From Rhynochetos jubatus (taxonomy: Eukaryota > Chordata > Aves > Eurypygiformes > Rhynochetidae), in contig CM050654.1 of NCBI GenBank assembly GCA_027574665.1, forward strand, positions 10,410,142 to 10,474,141: a stretch of DNA of 64,000 nucleotides, given 5' to 3'. This document shows positions 24,693 to 36,335 of this stretch, in pieces. Under the pieces are notes generated by a model. It had not been told where the DNA came from and ran no database searches. It worked only from the letters and a program-made list of their open reading frames with translations. Numbering within the stretch: the first letter of the stretch is position 1; each line of letters starts with the position of its first letter. A program made the translations under genes and the position numbers.

Positions 24693-27600
24693 TTAATTTA
24701 TAGATTCTTGTTGTATAAGCTGTATGGAAAGTGACCTGCACACCAGGTCTGAGTTAGACCTGAATATTCTATAAGAATCCTCAACTTTGAGAGAATAAGA
24801 TTGTCTCATAAAACATTCTTCACTATGCTCATAGACACTGACCTCAGACAGTGAACCAAAAAACCCAAAAGCTTCTGTTTTTGTTTTTTTGAAACTCAGA
24901 CACAGCCCAAGAGGAGGCATTCAGATGTCGTTGAACTAGAAGTTGCCTCAGAAAAGTTTTGCTTCTTGAGTATATTTTGTTAACTGTTTGGGACAGGTGT
25001 TGCCACTTTGCATGGTGGATGATAAAGTCACAGCTTGCTGTGGAGAAGTGTCCAGAATGCAAATGTGCACTTGAGCCATGGTAGCTGGAGAGTTTCACCT
25101 TACCAGCATCCATAGGAGCACACTGGAACCCTATTCTCTGTGTCTGTACCCTTATAACTGATTGTTTTCCCCATTTTTGGGAAAATTGGGTCAGTCTTAG
25201 TATTTGCTGTTTCTCAACTGAACTATCAACTCTTTCTTGTTGTAAAGGTCCACTGTAGTATATATGGAGACCTGTACTTTCCTGTGGGACTTCAGCCCTG
25301 ACGTGGTCATATTAGATGTCCCTTTCTGACTGCTGGTTGATTTATTATTAATAGCCACTAGTGAGTGCATGGCTTCCTTTTTCATCCTGGGCTAAGTTTT
25401 ATCTTCTGTGGTAGAAAATTTCTTTTCTCTAACAGACATATCCTCTTTAATGTCAAAAGCAAAGGTTCCATTTCTTGAGGTTTGAACTTGAATGTGAAAG
25501 AGATTTGTGGTAATTTCTTCTGCTGACCCATGTGGATTAAGTCTGTGATGTGATGCCATCAGTAGCTCTAAGACACCTTCCAAAGCAAGAAAAAATGAAA
25601 CTTAGCTGCTCCAATTCCATGTTTGGCAGTTTTGGCCACAGAAGAGGAGGCTTTCCTTGACCCCTGGTGATCTCTGAAGAGGACTGTCAGTCTAATAGGT
25701 TGCACTGACTATTTGTTTGAATCTCCACACATATTCTGCCAAAAGAGAAGTACCCTGAGTATTGCTGAGTATTTATGTAACATCTATTAATAATACTGAA
25801 ATATTGGGAATGCATGACCTCTTGCTTTGGTATTGAACACCTCACTAGGATTGCTTCCTAGGTGAGTATAACTACTTGCATACAGGACCATAGATTCATC
25901 CCTATTTCCTCTTGGTGGGGGGGGACTGTTTTACAAGACTGACTGTTTATTTAATAACAAGAAAATCTGAACAGTTGCCTTAATTTGAAAGGTGACTTCA
26001 GTAGTTCCCTCTCTGTATTGGGCTTGCATCTCAACAGATCTTTGTTGAAGGCCCTTCTTTGCAGTTTAAATTCCTACATTTGGCAACTTATGGAACTGAG
26101 GAACATTATAGAAAGATTTTTATTCTAATAGTTTCTTACTTGAAAGAAAAAAACCCCACATAGTATTGGGTTTTCCTTATTTGGATGACTTGTCTGTAAG
26201 GGACACCTTCTGTCATAGGATTAAAACCACCCCCAGTTCTTTAGTCTTGCACTAAATTTGGCAGGTCTTGGGTTTAATTCTCAGAAATAGAATCTTATTC
26301 CCTCATGGTGCTCAGAATTAATAGAAATACAACTACCCACTTCAGTGGCCAAGACCTTTTTAGCTAGCGGGGTGGTTCTGAACTTCAGTTACGCTAATAA
26401 CCTACCAGGAGTCTTTATCAGAGCAGCCATGCCTCGCTCTGAACCCCATGGGACCATGTGACACCAGATGCAAACACAGGCAAAGTCACCTGTTTCTGTA
26501 AGACTGGACTGCCTACCCAGCATTCCATTGGAAATGATGATACCCATCCTAAGTCATGTCCTCTGTTCTTTTTGCTTTGGCAGGTGCTAACCAACATCTG
26601 AATAGCAATGCCATTTTGTTCCCCTTATCATCCTCCTTCCTCTTGTGGTCCACTCACTTTGTTGTGGACACTTCCCTTTCTGACTGAGGAGCCCGTTGTG
26701 ATGATTCCATGGGCAGCAAGGCTGATATACTTGACCTCAGCTTGAGCACTGCCAATACTGTTAGCGTGGTCAAGGCAGTCCTAACTTCAGAATTTTGTGT
26801 TTTCTGTTCGGAAACCTTGAACCCTGCCCTTATTCCCAGATCTTGTGCCACTGCGCATGGGCAGCGCCTGCCATCTTCAGAGCTGGGATGTTGAACTGCT
26901 CTTGGAGTTAGAATTGGTCTGGGTTTTCCAGTCAGAGATGGTATTTTGATCTTTCATAATAACAGAAAGCTATCAGCTATTTATTTATTTGCTTTAATAG
27001 TTACATTTTCAATTATGTCAGCATTATATTTCCAATACGTTTCCCTTGGATGACTACTAGTAGGATTTTGAATGGTCTGATTAGGCCTTTTCTTCCTAAC
27101 AAGGACTTTTGTTCTTTCGTTTTGGTGGGAAAACTGAACTTCTGACAATGTTTTCCTTTTTCACAAATGCAGCCTTTGAATTCTTTTTTTTACAAGAGTG
27201 TGAGAATTTCAGGCCTTACTTCCCAATTTTTGTATTTGAGGTTAAGTCTGTCCTTTGAATATTCTCCTGTTGTAAGACAGGATGCAATTTACCTTTATTC
27301 CATATTGTTCAAAGACTCTGTATGACTGCAGCCAACATTGTTCCAAGTGTCCTAGATAATGGACATGCCATATCTTCTTGTTTTGGAAGACTAAGAGGTT
27401 TTGTAATGTCTCCTTGTTTCTCTTTATATCCATCGCTCAGCAATCTGAAGAGTTTTCAACTAGATTTTTCTCTGGATAGCCATCAGTGAAAAACATGTTG
27501 TGAAATAGCACAGAAAAAGCTTCTTGCTGTAAGTATGTCAAGTAAGGCAAAATCAATGGTTTCTTTGTGGAACGTGCCAGTTGTTGTGATTTGCAAAGCT

Positions 27601-27766
27601 GTGACGCTGAGCTCCAGTCTGTCTTCCACTGCCCTCCCGCCCCCTCATGTTCTGGCCGTACTGAGGCTTCAAGTGATGCTACCTTTGGGAGAGCAGTCTG
27701 TTTGCTTTTACTTAACTCAGTATTCAGGGATCTGCCAGGCATTTGTTTGCTGGGTAGAGCTTGCAA
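24693..27766 (-). pseudogene. Zone of minus-strand coding-like stretches, identity unknown
   Basis: Several minus-strand open stretches lie one after another: 27766-27437 and 27433-27242 share a frame, 25583-25392 and 25385-25197 share a frame, and 25113-24844 and 24920-24693 follow. Successive open stretches in one frame are more than I expect in AT-rich intron and suggest decayed coding DNA. The peptides are Ser/Lys/Gln-rich and were not matched to any family. I considered a retrocopy of a host gene and an old mobile element and can support neither. A weak resemblance of one heptad (TTSGLKS) to BLTP1/KIAA1109 was not enough for a call. Confidence 0.2.
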
Positions 27767-30751
27767 TGACCCCTACATACAGAGAAGCATTTCAAGAAGT
27801 AAGATGGATTACTTTCCGTCCAGTTTTCTTAAGATGTTTTTGTTACATGTGCCTTCACTGAACATCTGTCTGTTTGCCTTTGTGCCATTCCTAGAGAGAG
27901 ATGTGAATTCTTGGCTGGAAAGGAACTGAGAGCAAGGAACACGTCTCACCTGTTTTTGTAACAGTGGTGGGCCTTGGGGCCTGCTCTAGGGCGGACCGTT
28001 AGGGTAGAGGTGTCTGCCTGACAGAATGTGTGTACCCAACGTAGGTATATACAAAGAAAGTGCTTACAAGGCCTGAAAGAGCAGTAATAGGTAAATAACC
28101 CATCTTCTTCGGTAATATAAGCTGCTTCAGCTCTTGTAACCAACCTGTGGAAAATCATGCTGCTACTTCATTTCAGTTTGAGTTTGACCATAGACTGGAA
28201 GATAGATAGTCTTAGAGTGTCACCTAATCTAGGTGGCAGCTGGAAGAGAACAGATTTTCCTGGCCATCAAGAAGGAATTATCCAAAGATGATTGTGAATG
28301 CTTTGTTTGGAAAGAGAAGGGGGAAATTTGGAGCAATGAGAATTCCACATTTTTAGTCAATTGAAAGCTGGTTTATTTGTTCATGGAAATATTTTCCTTG
28401 GAAGTTGCAAAGCATTTCATAGAAACTACCATGGAAACTGCTTGAAGACTGCTGTTTGAATACTCAGAAACCCAAATGTATATTTTGTTAAACATTTACA
28501 AGTACACTGAGGCTCAGACATCTGCTTCTATGATCAAATGCTGCCAATATCGGAATTGCCGCAAAGACTTGCAGATAACGATATGTTAATCAGCGTGCAA
28601 TGGGCTAAAGAACGTAAGCAGAAAAGGAGAATGACACTCAAACAGAAATACCAAAGAAGAAAACTTTTCTTAGCCAGACTTTTTATTATCTGATCTTATG
28701 TTAGACTCTTTAAACACCTCTTTGACTTTCAAATTAATGAGCAGTATGGTGAAGTCAAATCTGGCTATCAAAATTTGCAGACAGGAAGATTGCTATTGGT
28801 AAAACTGAAGAATATTGAGAGTGAGCAGTCTTGTTAGCAAGCATGTTTGATTGGCTTACTGGAAGTGCAAAAAAAAAAATTCACTGTCATGAAATTTTAA
28901 GGGAAGAACTAGAAATACAATGTTTGAGAATGAAAGTCTTAACTCTTGAAACCTAACAAAATTTAATGTCCCAACTTGGGTAGCATATAGAGGGGTAACT
29001 ATTGAAAGGTTGCTTAAAAATACTAAGTTCTCATTTTAGTGAGAAAGCAGCATAATCAAATGGTCTGGAACAGTTACTCAAATCTTGTCTTTCATTAAAG
29101 GAAAATTGGGATATAAAAATGAAAAGAGCTGAAGGACATGAAAACCAGATTTTACCTTTTGCTCCTGTCTCTTACTGGCAGCCTTTGCCATGGGGAAATA
29201 TTGACATAGTACATCATCTTATCTCACCTTTAGTAACTGGCAAACTCTCAGGTAGTTTAACATTTTGCTTTAAGTTGATCTGATCACAGGCTTACAGCAG
29301 GACATAAAAAATATGTCTGTTTTTCCTGGCCATGATTAGGGAAAGATAGTTCGGAAAAGAGAAGGAAGACAATGGTGGATGAAAAAAGGAAATATAGGGA
29401 ACATGCCCCTTTAAACATTATCAAAATTCCTGCTCTGGTCAAAATACCTCTTGCCATGAAGCTTAAAAAGGCCCAACAACATTATTTACCAGCTGACATA
29501 TCCATAGTTAGAGAAGTTTTCAACCTGCACGGTCCTCCTGATTACCTATGCTCTTATTTAATGTCTGTCACATGAGCAGTGCCTGGCCACAGATAAGGGT
29601 CTCATTCTACTAGCTAATGAAATACAGCGTAGTGACTGTCATTGCATATATGTTTTCTCTGACTTCTGAAGTCTTCCACGTTGTTGTTTGGATTAGGAAC
29701 ATGAATGATCCTTTATCACAGGACATAGTGATAGTTTAGTTTAGTTGAATCCACTTTGTAGCAATCTGTCTCCAGCTTCTTTGAGTTTGCAAAACCCATT
29801 CATGACTTGGGATGAATGTAATTTGGATTTATTTTCATTATGAATTGTATTCATTCTTGCTGTCCTTGTGAAGATCTTCACATTTTAGACTTGTAGTGGA
29901 GGAAAAGGGAAGGTAGCCATGCGGGTTGGGTTGAGATTTCTCTGCTCCCAACGTTAATGAGAGGAGGAGCTCTGAAGAGCGCGAGAATATGTGAGCCTGA
30001 GCCCTAGAGAACTTGCTTCTGACTGGGAGTGGAAGAAAAATAAGGTGTACAGTAGCACATTCATTCAGATTTTGTTGCAAGTAGTGTGAATAAGAAGTGC
30101 AATCTTTTACACCTCAAAGACGGAACAAATATTTTGTTGGGAAGGTTGTTTATTCATCATTCCTATTCACTATTCACCTGCTGTAGCAGTGATATCATAT
30201 AAATTACAGTGCAAAGTCTGTCTCACAAAGGCTGTGGTTATGTGGGCTTGAGTTCTCCCTCTGCTGTGGTAGGAGACAAAACTGCTTTTCATTTCAGTGG
30301 AAGCTGAATTTGTTATAATGCTTGAACTCTACAGATGTTTAAACCAATTACATAGGAAATAGTGCCAACGCTCTGTTTTAGTTTTTTTCAAACTAAATTG
30401 TATTTTATTACTAGCTTCTACTTTCATGTATGTTTAATTAAAGCCATAGAAGATATGCTCAAGACTGGGAATAGTGCAAAATGTTTTAAGCATTTGAATA
30501 GCTAGCTAGGATTTGAATTAAAATAAGCTGAGGCATTTGTGATGTGAATTGGCACACATCATTGTAATGAAACGTTGGACAAATAAATACTTTTCACTCC
30601 AACGGAGGAAGAAAGAAAAGGTTTCCTAATTCTGTTGAATTTGTGAGACTAATTTACTAAGTGATTTACCATCAGTTTAATTTTCTCTGAATTGCTTCAG
30701 AATAGAAATCAAAGCAGTGTATAAAATACTGTTTTGTTTTTGTATTTTCAG

Positions 30752-30912
30752 GTGCTTCAGCTATGGAAGGTCATCTGGAAATAGAAGGGATGGCAAATTG
30801 TCTGCCATATTATGGTATTTCTGATTTGAAAGAAATTCTGAATGCAGTAGTTAATGGAAATGCAAAGGAAGTATACGAATGTAGGCCTCTCAAAGTGATA
30901 AATTACTTGGAG
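30752..30912 (+). CDS. PMS1: PMS1 coding exon (C-terminal dimerisation domain)
   Basis: 161 bases, entering in phase 1 and leaving in phase 0. It encodes the segment [20 protein letters not shown] through [18 protein letters not shown] to KVINYLE. Human reads [20 protein letters not shown] ... [26 protein letters not shown]. The acceptor is gtattttcag and the donor is gtaaga. This part of the domain packs near the MLH1 interface in related MutL heterodimers. It is the most conserved exon in the window. Confidence 0.97.
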
Positions 30913-33270
30913 GTAAGACAGAACCTTGCTTTCAAGTATTGGCCAGCTAAGCTTATAATCAATCCTTAAACAGCTTGAAAATCTTTCTTCAGCTTTCTGT
31001 TTTAATTGATGTAGTTCTGTTCTAAATAGAAGTTACTTTTGAAAAAGAGAATGTCATACCCTTTCTGAAGTATATGGGTTCTGCGTTGCTTACCAAAATA
31101 CTTCCATCAGACATATCCTAAAACAGTTGTCCAGTGTGGCACAAAACATGCTGCAAGCTGATGCTCACCAAGTGTTTCTATATAGGCAGTTTTCAGTCTA
31201 GAAGGGCATTTCTCCATGTTAGAGTACATAACGGCCATGAAATTGCTTTATAAAGGCTAGAAGGTAGTTGACTCCAGAACACTCATCAAGATTTAATTCT
31301 TTTGTAAATAAGCCTATGAAGTTATTAAATGAACTGTGGTAATAGTTTATGAAAAGGAGGCGTTAATTGAAGCTTCATTCTTATGTCAACCTCAATGTGA
31401 TGCACATTGTGAAGATCAGAAAGTGCACCATTTCCATTTCAAGAAGAAAAATTCGTGTGATTCATTCAAAGAAAGGGCAGAGAGAGACAAATGGAAACTT
31501 TTTTTTGCCAGAAAACCAAGCTATCACTGGAATTAAGACATTGAAGTAAAAAATGAAGTCTCACATACAGTGAACCCCATAAGCCACCGCAAATGCTTGT
31601 ATTCAGTTAACATCAGTAACTTCTGCAGTTAAAGGAAGCACGTACTGACAACCAACAGTCTTGTATGTCCACTCTATTCAATGCAATAGTGACTGAGTGC
31701 TGCAGTGCACTGACAGAGAGGAAGCCATGTGTTCTTCGCAAGCAGCCAGCATTAGTAGTTGCCAGAAATACGGTACTTGAGTACAAGAATCTTTCATCTG
31801 TTTTCTTAAATAAGTTGTTATGCAACAGTTAGAACTGGAACATCTCTTGTTAATATTTGATATGTACATAGATAAAATCATCTATCCAGAGACAATAATG
31901 GGCATGAAGTTTCAGAAACAACTAATGTATGTGGTACTAGTTAAAGCTGGTGTAACTAACAATAGTAGTTTTCTGTCACTTTTCTAGATGTTTCACTAAT
32001 GCTATCTTTAATCCCAATTCTTAGGGTGTCTGTGCAAAAAGGTTACTAACATATATGTTAAGTCTTTCTTATTTAAGCATTTGCTAACATGCTTTCCTGA
32101 ACTTAGCTACTTCAAAATGGGATTTAGGCATTTACACAGAATGTGTGTGTTATCTTTTAAATATTTATGATACCAATCTTTCCCTGTCTTTTTGGAGCAC
32201 TAAGTTTACAGCTGCATTTGGAACAGGTGATTACGTTGTTTACTACTGAACCACTCTCATCCACTCCTGAAAGAATCTTAAAGAAGGGATGAGTTAAGTG
32301 TTGAGACAGGAATGGTTTGTAACTTGGTTTGGAGGTGGAAGCCTTATTTCCTCTACTTACAAATACCCATCGGTCAGACTGAGTGGGATGGAGTTGGTTT
32401 AGAGAGAGATCTGCATACAGATACATATATAGATATACACACAACATATACATGTCTGTAGCCTTTGCTGTCTTCTGGTAGACGCAGAAGGAATAGGGAA
32501 ATGGTTAAAGCAATAGCCTTCCTAGGTAGGGAATAATCCAGTGTGATCTTTTTTCCACTTGGAAGAGTGGGAGAAAATCCGAGACAAACAAAATGAGAAG
32601 ATTAACATTAAAACATTATGAACACTGCATCCGTTTCTGTCTAGGCAACACTACTAAAGTGCAGAAGAGAAGGCAGTGGCAGGAATGCTCATCTTGGAGG
32701 AGGAAACAAAAACCCTGACAACTTCCTTCTGAAGTTGCTCGATTCTTTGAGGATGGGTGCTTTGGTAACTGTGTTTAGCAGCTACTTCTGCTTTCTAGTA
32801 TTGCAATAGACAGCAGTTAATGCAACATTAATCTAAAATTTAACTATAGCATTTTTAAAACTGTGATTAGCTGACTGTTTGACTTCATTTACGTTAGTTC
32901 TAAAGTTTGTGGTGTAGAATGTGTCTTGTGAACTGGTAAACATCTTCAGCTGATACTGGTGCCGACAGGAAATAAGGTATTCAGAAACACAAAGCATCTT
33001 GCAGAAGTGGAGTCTAGAAGGGTGCAGACATGACCAAGAGAGTTGATGTGTGTGACTCCAGTGTAGAAGTGTCATGAAATGACCGTTAAGGTATGTTTCG
33101 AGTAACACTTGGGTTCCTTGGATTCAGAATATTTATCAGTAGAAAAGAGAAGAGTGATGCTTAAACACAGTGAGTGCTTAATTCCTGCTTTCTGGTAGCC
33201 CCAGGTTAATGTGTTAAGAAGTGGCACTTTAAAACTATTGGAGTTTTGGTTTTGTTTTTCCTTTCCACAG
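30913..33270 (+). other. PMS1: PMS1 last intron
   Basis: 2.4 kb GT-AG intron (gtaaga ... ctttccacag). AT-rich, with a TA/CA-rich patch near 32416-32450. No other gene or repeat recognised. Confidence 0.85.
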
Positions 33271-33462
33271 GGAGAAGCAGTACGTTTAGCTCGGCAGCTG
33301 CCCTTACATTTGTCAAAAGAAGATGTACAAAACACAGTTTACAGGATGAAGCAACAGCTTGGAAAGGAAAATAAAGGCTGTGTTCATGGTCGTCCTTTTT
33401 TTCATCACTTAACAGATATTCCAGAAGTTGACAAGCACAACTCCACGGAAATTATTCAGTAA
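33271..33462 (+). CDS. PMS1: PMS1 terminal coding exon with stop
   Basis: 63 codons and a TAA stop at 33460-33462, starting [20 protein letters not shown] (human [20 protein letters not shown]). CVHGRP at 33379-33396 is the PMS1 version of the conserved C-P/N-HGRP motif near the end of MutL proteins. It is followed by FFHHL, as in human. After that point the bird protein ends [16 protein letters not shown], whereas human ends TYLPETT, so the tail is nine residues longer here. The acceptor is ctttccacag. Confidence 0.97.
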   Translation, partial: GEAVRLARQLPLHLSKEDVQNTVYRMKQQLGKENKGCVHGRPFFHHLTDIPEVDKHNSTEIIQ

Positions 33463-33650
33463 ATGGAACATTTTGTTTGGGATCCTATTTCTCTTGCTTA
33501 ATTTTGATCATTCCTCTGTAATTTTAGTATGCTGTGGGCAAAGATTTTGTATAATGACTTTTCATTGTATATTCACCTCCTAGAGACTTTTTTGATTTAA
33601 ATTCAAATGCTGTTTGAAAACTGGAAATAAATACTTTAAAGAAGCAACTC
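33463..33650 (+). other. PMS1: PMS1 3' untranslated region
   Basis: Short AT-rich 3' UTR between the TAA stop and the first good polyadenylation signal. The 3' end is estimated as 10-25 bases after the signal. Longer isoforms using later signals cannot be excluded. Confidence 0.6.
33626..33631 (+). terminator. PMS1: Polyadenylation signal AATAAA of PMS1
   Basis: Canonical AATAAA 164 bases after the stop codon. It is followed by a T-rich stretch near 33658-33666, as expected for the downstream element. Confidence 0.7.
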
Positions 33651-36289
33651 ATTACTACTTTTTTTTACAGAATTAATTAAAGAAATGTTCTCAAGTGGTT
33701 TGATGCTTTTCTTATTGCTGCAGGTTTAGAAGGTATCAATATGTCAACATTTTTTAGCTGAGAAGTGGTTAGAAGTTGCTTTCAACAGAGCGTGGCAAAG
33801 TTTTTATTGTATTAAGGACCTGAGAGATTAATTTTGAGAGGAATGCCAGATAGCTGTAGGTATTTAAATGTGGCATTGCCATAGGCAGTTACACTTTCAT
33901 GATGGTGTATTTCTGTTTGGAAATTGTTGTCATGTAAATGAGTCTCCACTCTCCAAAAAGCTTTTTTTTTTTTTTTTTACACACTTACAAAAGTAGTATT
34001 CTTAAAAGTATAGTACACTCCTGGAACTTTAGATCAAAAAAACTGGCCAGTGATTAGACAGATGAAAGGATCAGAGTCACAGGAGCACAGGTTAGCACTG
34101 AAAGCTAATGTGTGTTGGTGCAATGCTATACACCAACTATTTGGGGGTGGGAAACAAACTCTCCTCACTGAAGGAAAATATGGCATAACTCTGCTCTTTG
34201 TAGAGCTACTGCTTCTGGTAAACTTCTTAATTCTCTTTCTACCAGAACATAATGTTTACTCCTCTATTTCAGGTAGTAGCCTACTTCTGTAAAGCTTCCC
34301 AATTGCTTCTTCTGTGCATAGCAGATGCAGCGTCTCTGGAAGAGTATGTTTTAAAAGTTTCAAGAAGGATCACCTGGAAATTCCTGTCCATCCCCAGTTG
34401 TCCTGTTGTTAGCAAATCTTGGCACTATGAAAATGTGGTGGTAAGACCTAGCTTTGTAGTGTAGGCAGACGTACCATCTGAAAATGTAAACTACTGATCT
34501 ATTGCTCTGTATCAAACAAAGCTGAACTGGGGAACTAAGTTAAGAAATCACATCACAGCAATACATAACAACATATAAATTCCAAACTGCAAGGTAATGA
34601 TTATGGGTTTGTACCTTTAAAGTAAGTTCATCCTTTTCTTCTGAAAGAGAGGTGTGTAACTTCAAACTGGGGAAAGGAAAAACAAGTACCGAAAACATTA
34701 ACTGCACTCTGTAGCAGTCATTTTAAATCAGTGCTTGTTTTAAGTAGCCACCCCCATTAATTATAGTGTGTTTGCCTCCAAGTAGCTCTTTTAGCCTTAC
34801 GCAGAGTTCATACATGTGTATTTGGAGTGAACACTTGCTGAGGAGGCACATACAGGAAGGTTTAGGGGACAGAGAGTGCAAATGCATAGACAAGTTTTGT
34901 TTATTATCTCCTGATACGTGGCAGAATGGTGCAAAGGCCTGAGGTAAGATAAAATGTGGAAGCAAACAAGGTGCTGTCTTCTTGTTACGGCCTTGGAGTG
35001 TGCAGCCTTCACAGCTGCACAGGAGTAGGAGCACAGGAAAGTGCAGGCACCTCCCTTGCTCTCCCCACCTCTGCCTTGCACATGTGCAAGCTCAGATTGG
35101 GAACAGCTGAAGGGCATAGAATGCTATGTGAATGGGGAAGGAAAGGCTCTTCCTCCTTCTTTCTGGAGGAAGAGAAGGTTTGGTATCTACTGGGATACTG
35201 AGGAGGTCTTAAGACATGTCCATGAATAAACAACTTTTTGGCAGTGGGCACCAAGGGAGGGTGGGCAGCATGAGGACTGATGGAGGAAAGAGCAGGGATG
35301 ATCGGAGGGCACAAGCAGGCTGTCTTTCCAAACTTAACTGTTGAGCGAGGCACAAGATGAGAATGTCACTGGAAAACTGCACACTCGTTGGCTATAGATG
35401 TCACTCGGTACAGAAGATGTGAATTTTTAGAATGGAAGTGAGAAGGTGGATGGAGACACAGGAAGGAGATGTGAGTCTTGGCTCCAAGGGAGAAACAGGA
35501 TCCCAGCCTTGTGGTGAATGCAGAAGGTTATAGCTTGTTTATTTTTATTCTTGTTTGGATATAAACTGTGAGAGTTTAGAGTAGCCATTGCAGTGAGAAA
35601 AGCCAAAGGCAAGCTGGAGAATGGAAATCTATTGTCAAACTAAGATCGTTGCAATTTAAATGAATATGTGCAACTATTTTATTCTGTTGGGAATATAAAG
35701 AGAAGAATAATTGCTAGTTCTTTTCCAAAAGGTAAAATAGCTGTTTCTTAATTCTACTGGAGCAAATGCTAGTATCTGATAAGACTAGCGTCACCGTCGA
35801 GTGCTGTCGTATAACAGTACTGTTGTTTAATAGGTATTGAGAGCCAAGATTGAGGATAAAAAGTGATTGGTAAACTGGTATTCCCAGGTGCCAAAGTGGG
35901 CTTAGTTGCTATGGAAGCAAATTACTGTCAGGCATTGCTGTGGGTGCAGGTGCACCAGGTGAGGCCGTTGGGTCTTCTCTCCTTCCTGGATAGGTTTGCT
36001 GTCCTTTACCTCAGAGGGCTGCTGTGAAGTTCTTCCTTAGGTACATGTAACGTACGGTTTGTTTTCTGGTTTTGTGGGATATTGGGGATTGTTGTGTGGG
36101 TGGATGCCAGTCGTGGGTGCTGTAGCGTGATGTCGGAGCTGCATGTCTGGCTGTCTCCCCACTGCAGTACTTGTGGTTGGGGGTGCAAGTTGAAATTGTG
36201 AGTAGCTCTGATACTGTGCTGATGGGAGATGGGTGGATCTGTCCTTGCTTTATCCAGTGTGAACAGAGGGAAACGTTACTTTGTGGAGA
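33651..36289. other. Intergenic, nothing recognised
   Basis: Region directly after PMS1. It holds a T17 tract at 33962-33978 and short open frames on both strands with no recognisable product. A GC-rich patch at 34970-35340 has overlapping frames on both strands but no coding signature that I trust. Confidence 0.6.
33962..33978. repeat. T17 homopolymer
   Basis: Uninterrupted run of 17 T about 330 bases after the PMS1 polyadenylation signal. It could be the reverse-complement tail of a lost retroposon, but no element adjoins it. Confidence 0.9.
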
Positions 36290-36335
36290 TCACAGAATCT
36301 TTTAGGTTGGAAAAGCTCTTTAAGAGATGCTCATT
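36290..36335 (-). mobile_element. CR1 LINE 3' tail, minus orientation (fragment)
   Basis: The phrase TCACAGAATCTTTTAGGTTG followed by GAAAAGCTCTTTAAGA is the reverse complement of the conserved CR1 3' end (consensus TTAAAGGTC...TTCCAACC...GATTCTATGA). It is heavily diverged, so this is an old copy cut to its last tens of bases, as is usual for CR1. The end on the 5' side is not clear. Confidence 0.65.

Larger units (their letters stand above)
22598..30751 (+). other. PMS1: Large PMS1 intron (8.2 kb)
   Basis: GT-AG intron (gtatga ... gtattttcag). It contains a 14-bp tandem repeat at 23325-23361 and two zones where the minus strand has unusually long open stretches (22916-23528 and 24693-27766). 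These zones are listed separately and may be remnants of inserted coding DNA. Nothing on the + strand resembles a PMS1 exon. The remainder, about 28200-30750, is AT-rich with nothing recognised. Confidence 0.8.
1..33650 (+). other. PMS1: PMS1 gene body, 3' part (partial gene)
   Basis: Span of the PMS1 transcription unit inside the window. It is open at the left edge and ends just after the polyadenylation signal. Eight coding exons join in frame with intron phases 0, 0, 0, 2, 2, 1, 0, and every intron is GT-AG. The 739-residue product aligns along its whole length with my recollection of human PMS1, from about residue 193 to the end. PMS1 is a MutL homologue that pairs with MLH1 (MutL-beta) in the nucleus. 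Its role in mismatch repair is minor compared with PMS2. The N-terminal ATP-binding exons were looked for in the first 9.1 kb and not found, so they lie upstream. Confidence 0.95.

Noticed and set aside
25197-25385. TTSGLKS heptad recalling BLTP1 (KIAA1109) in a minus-strand frame
   Set aside because: Residues on either side do not align, and the spacing to the next shared word is wrong; a single heptad is not evidence for a retrocopy.
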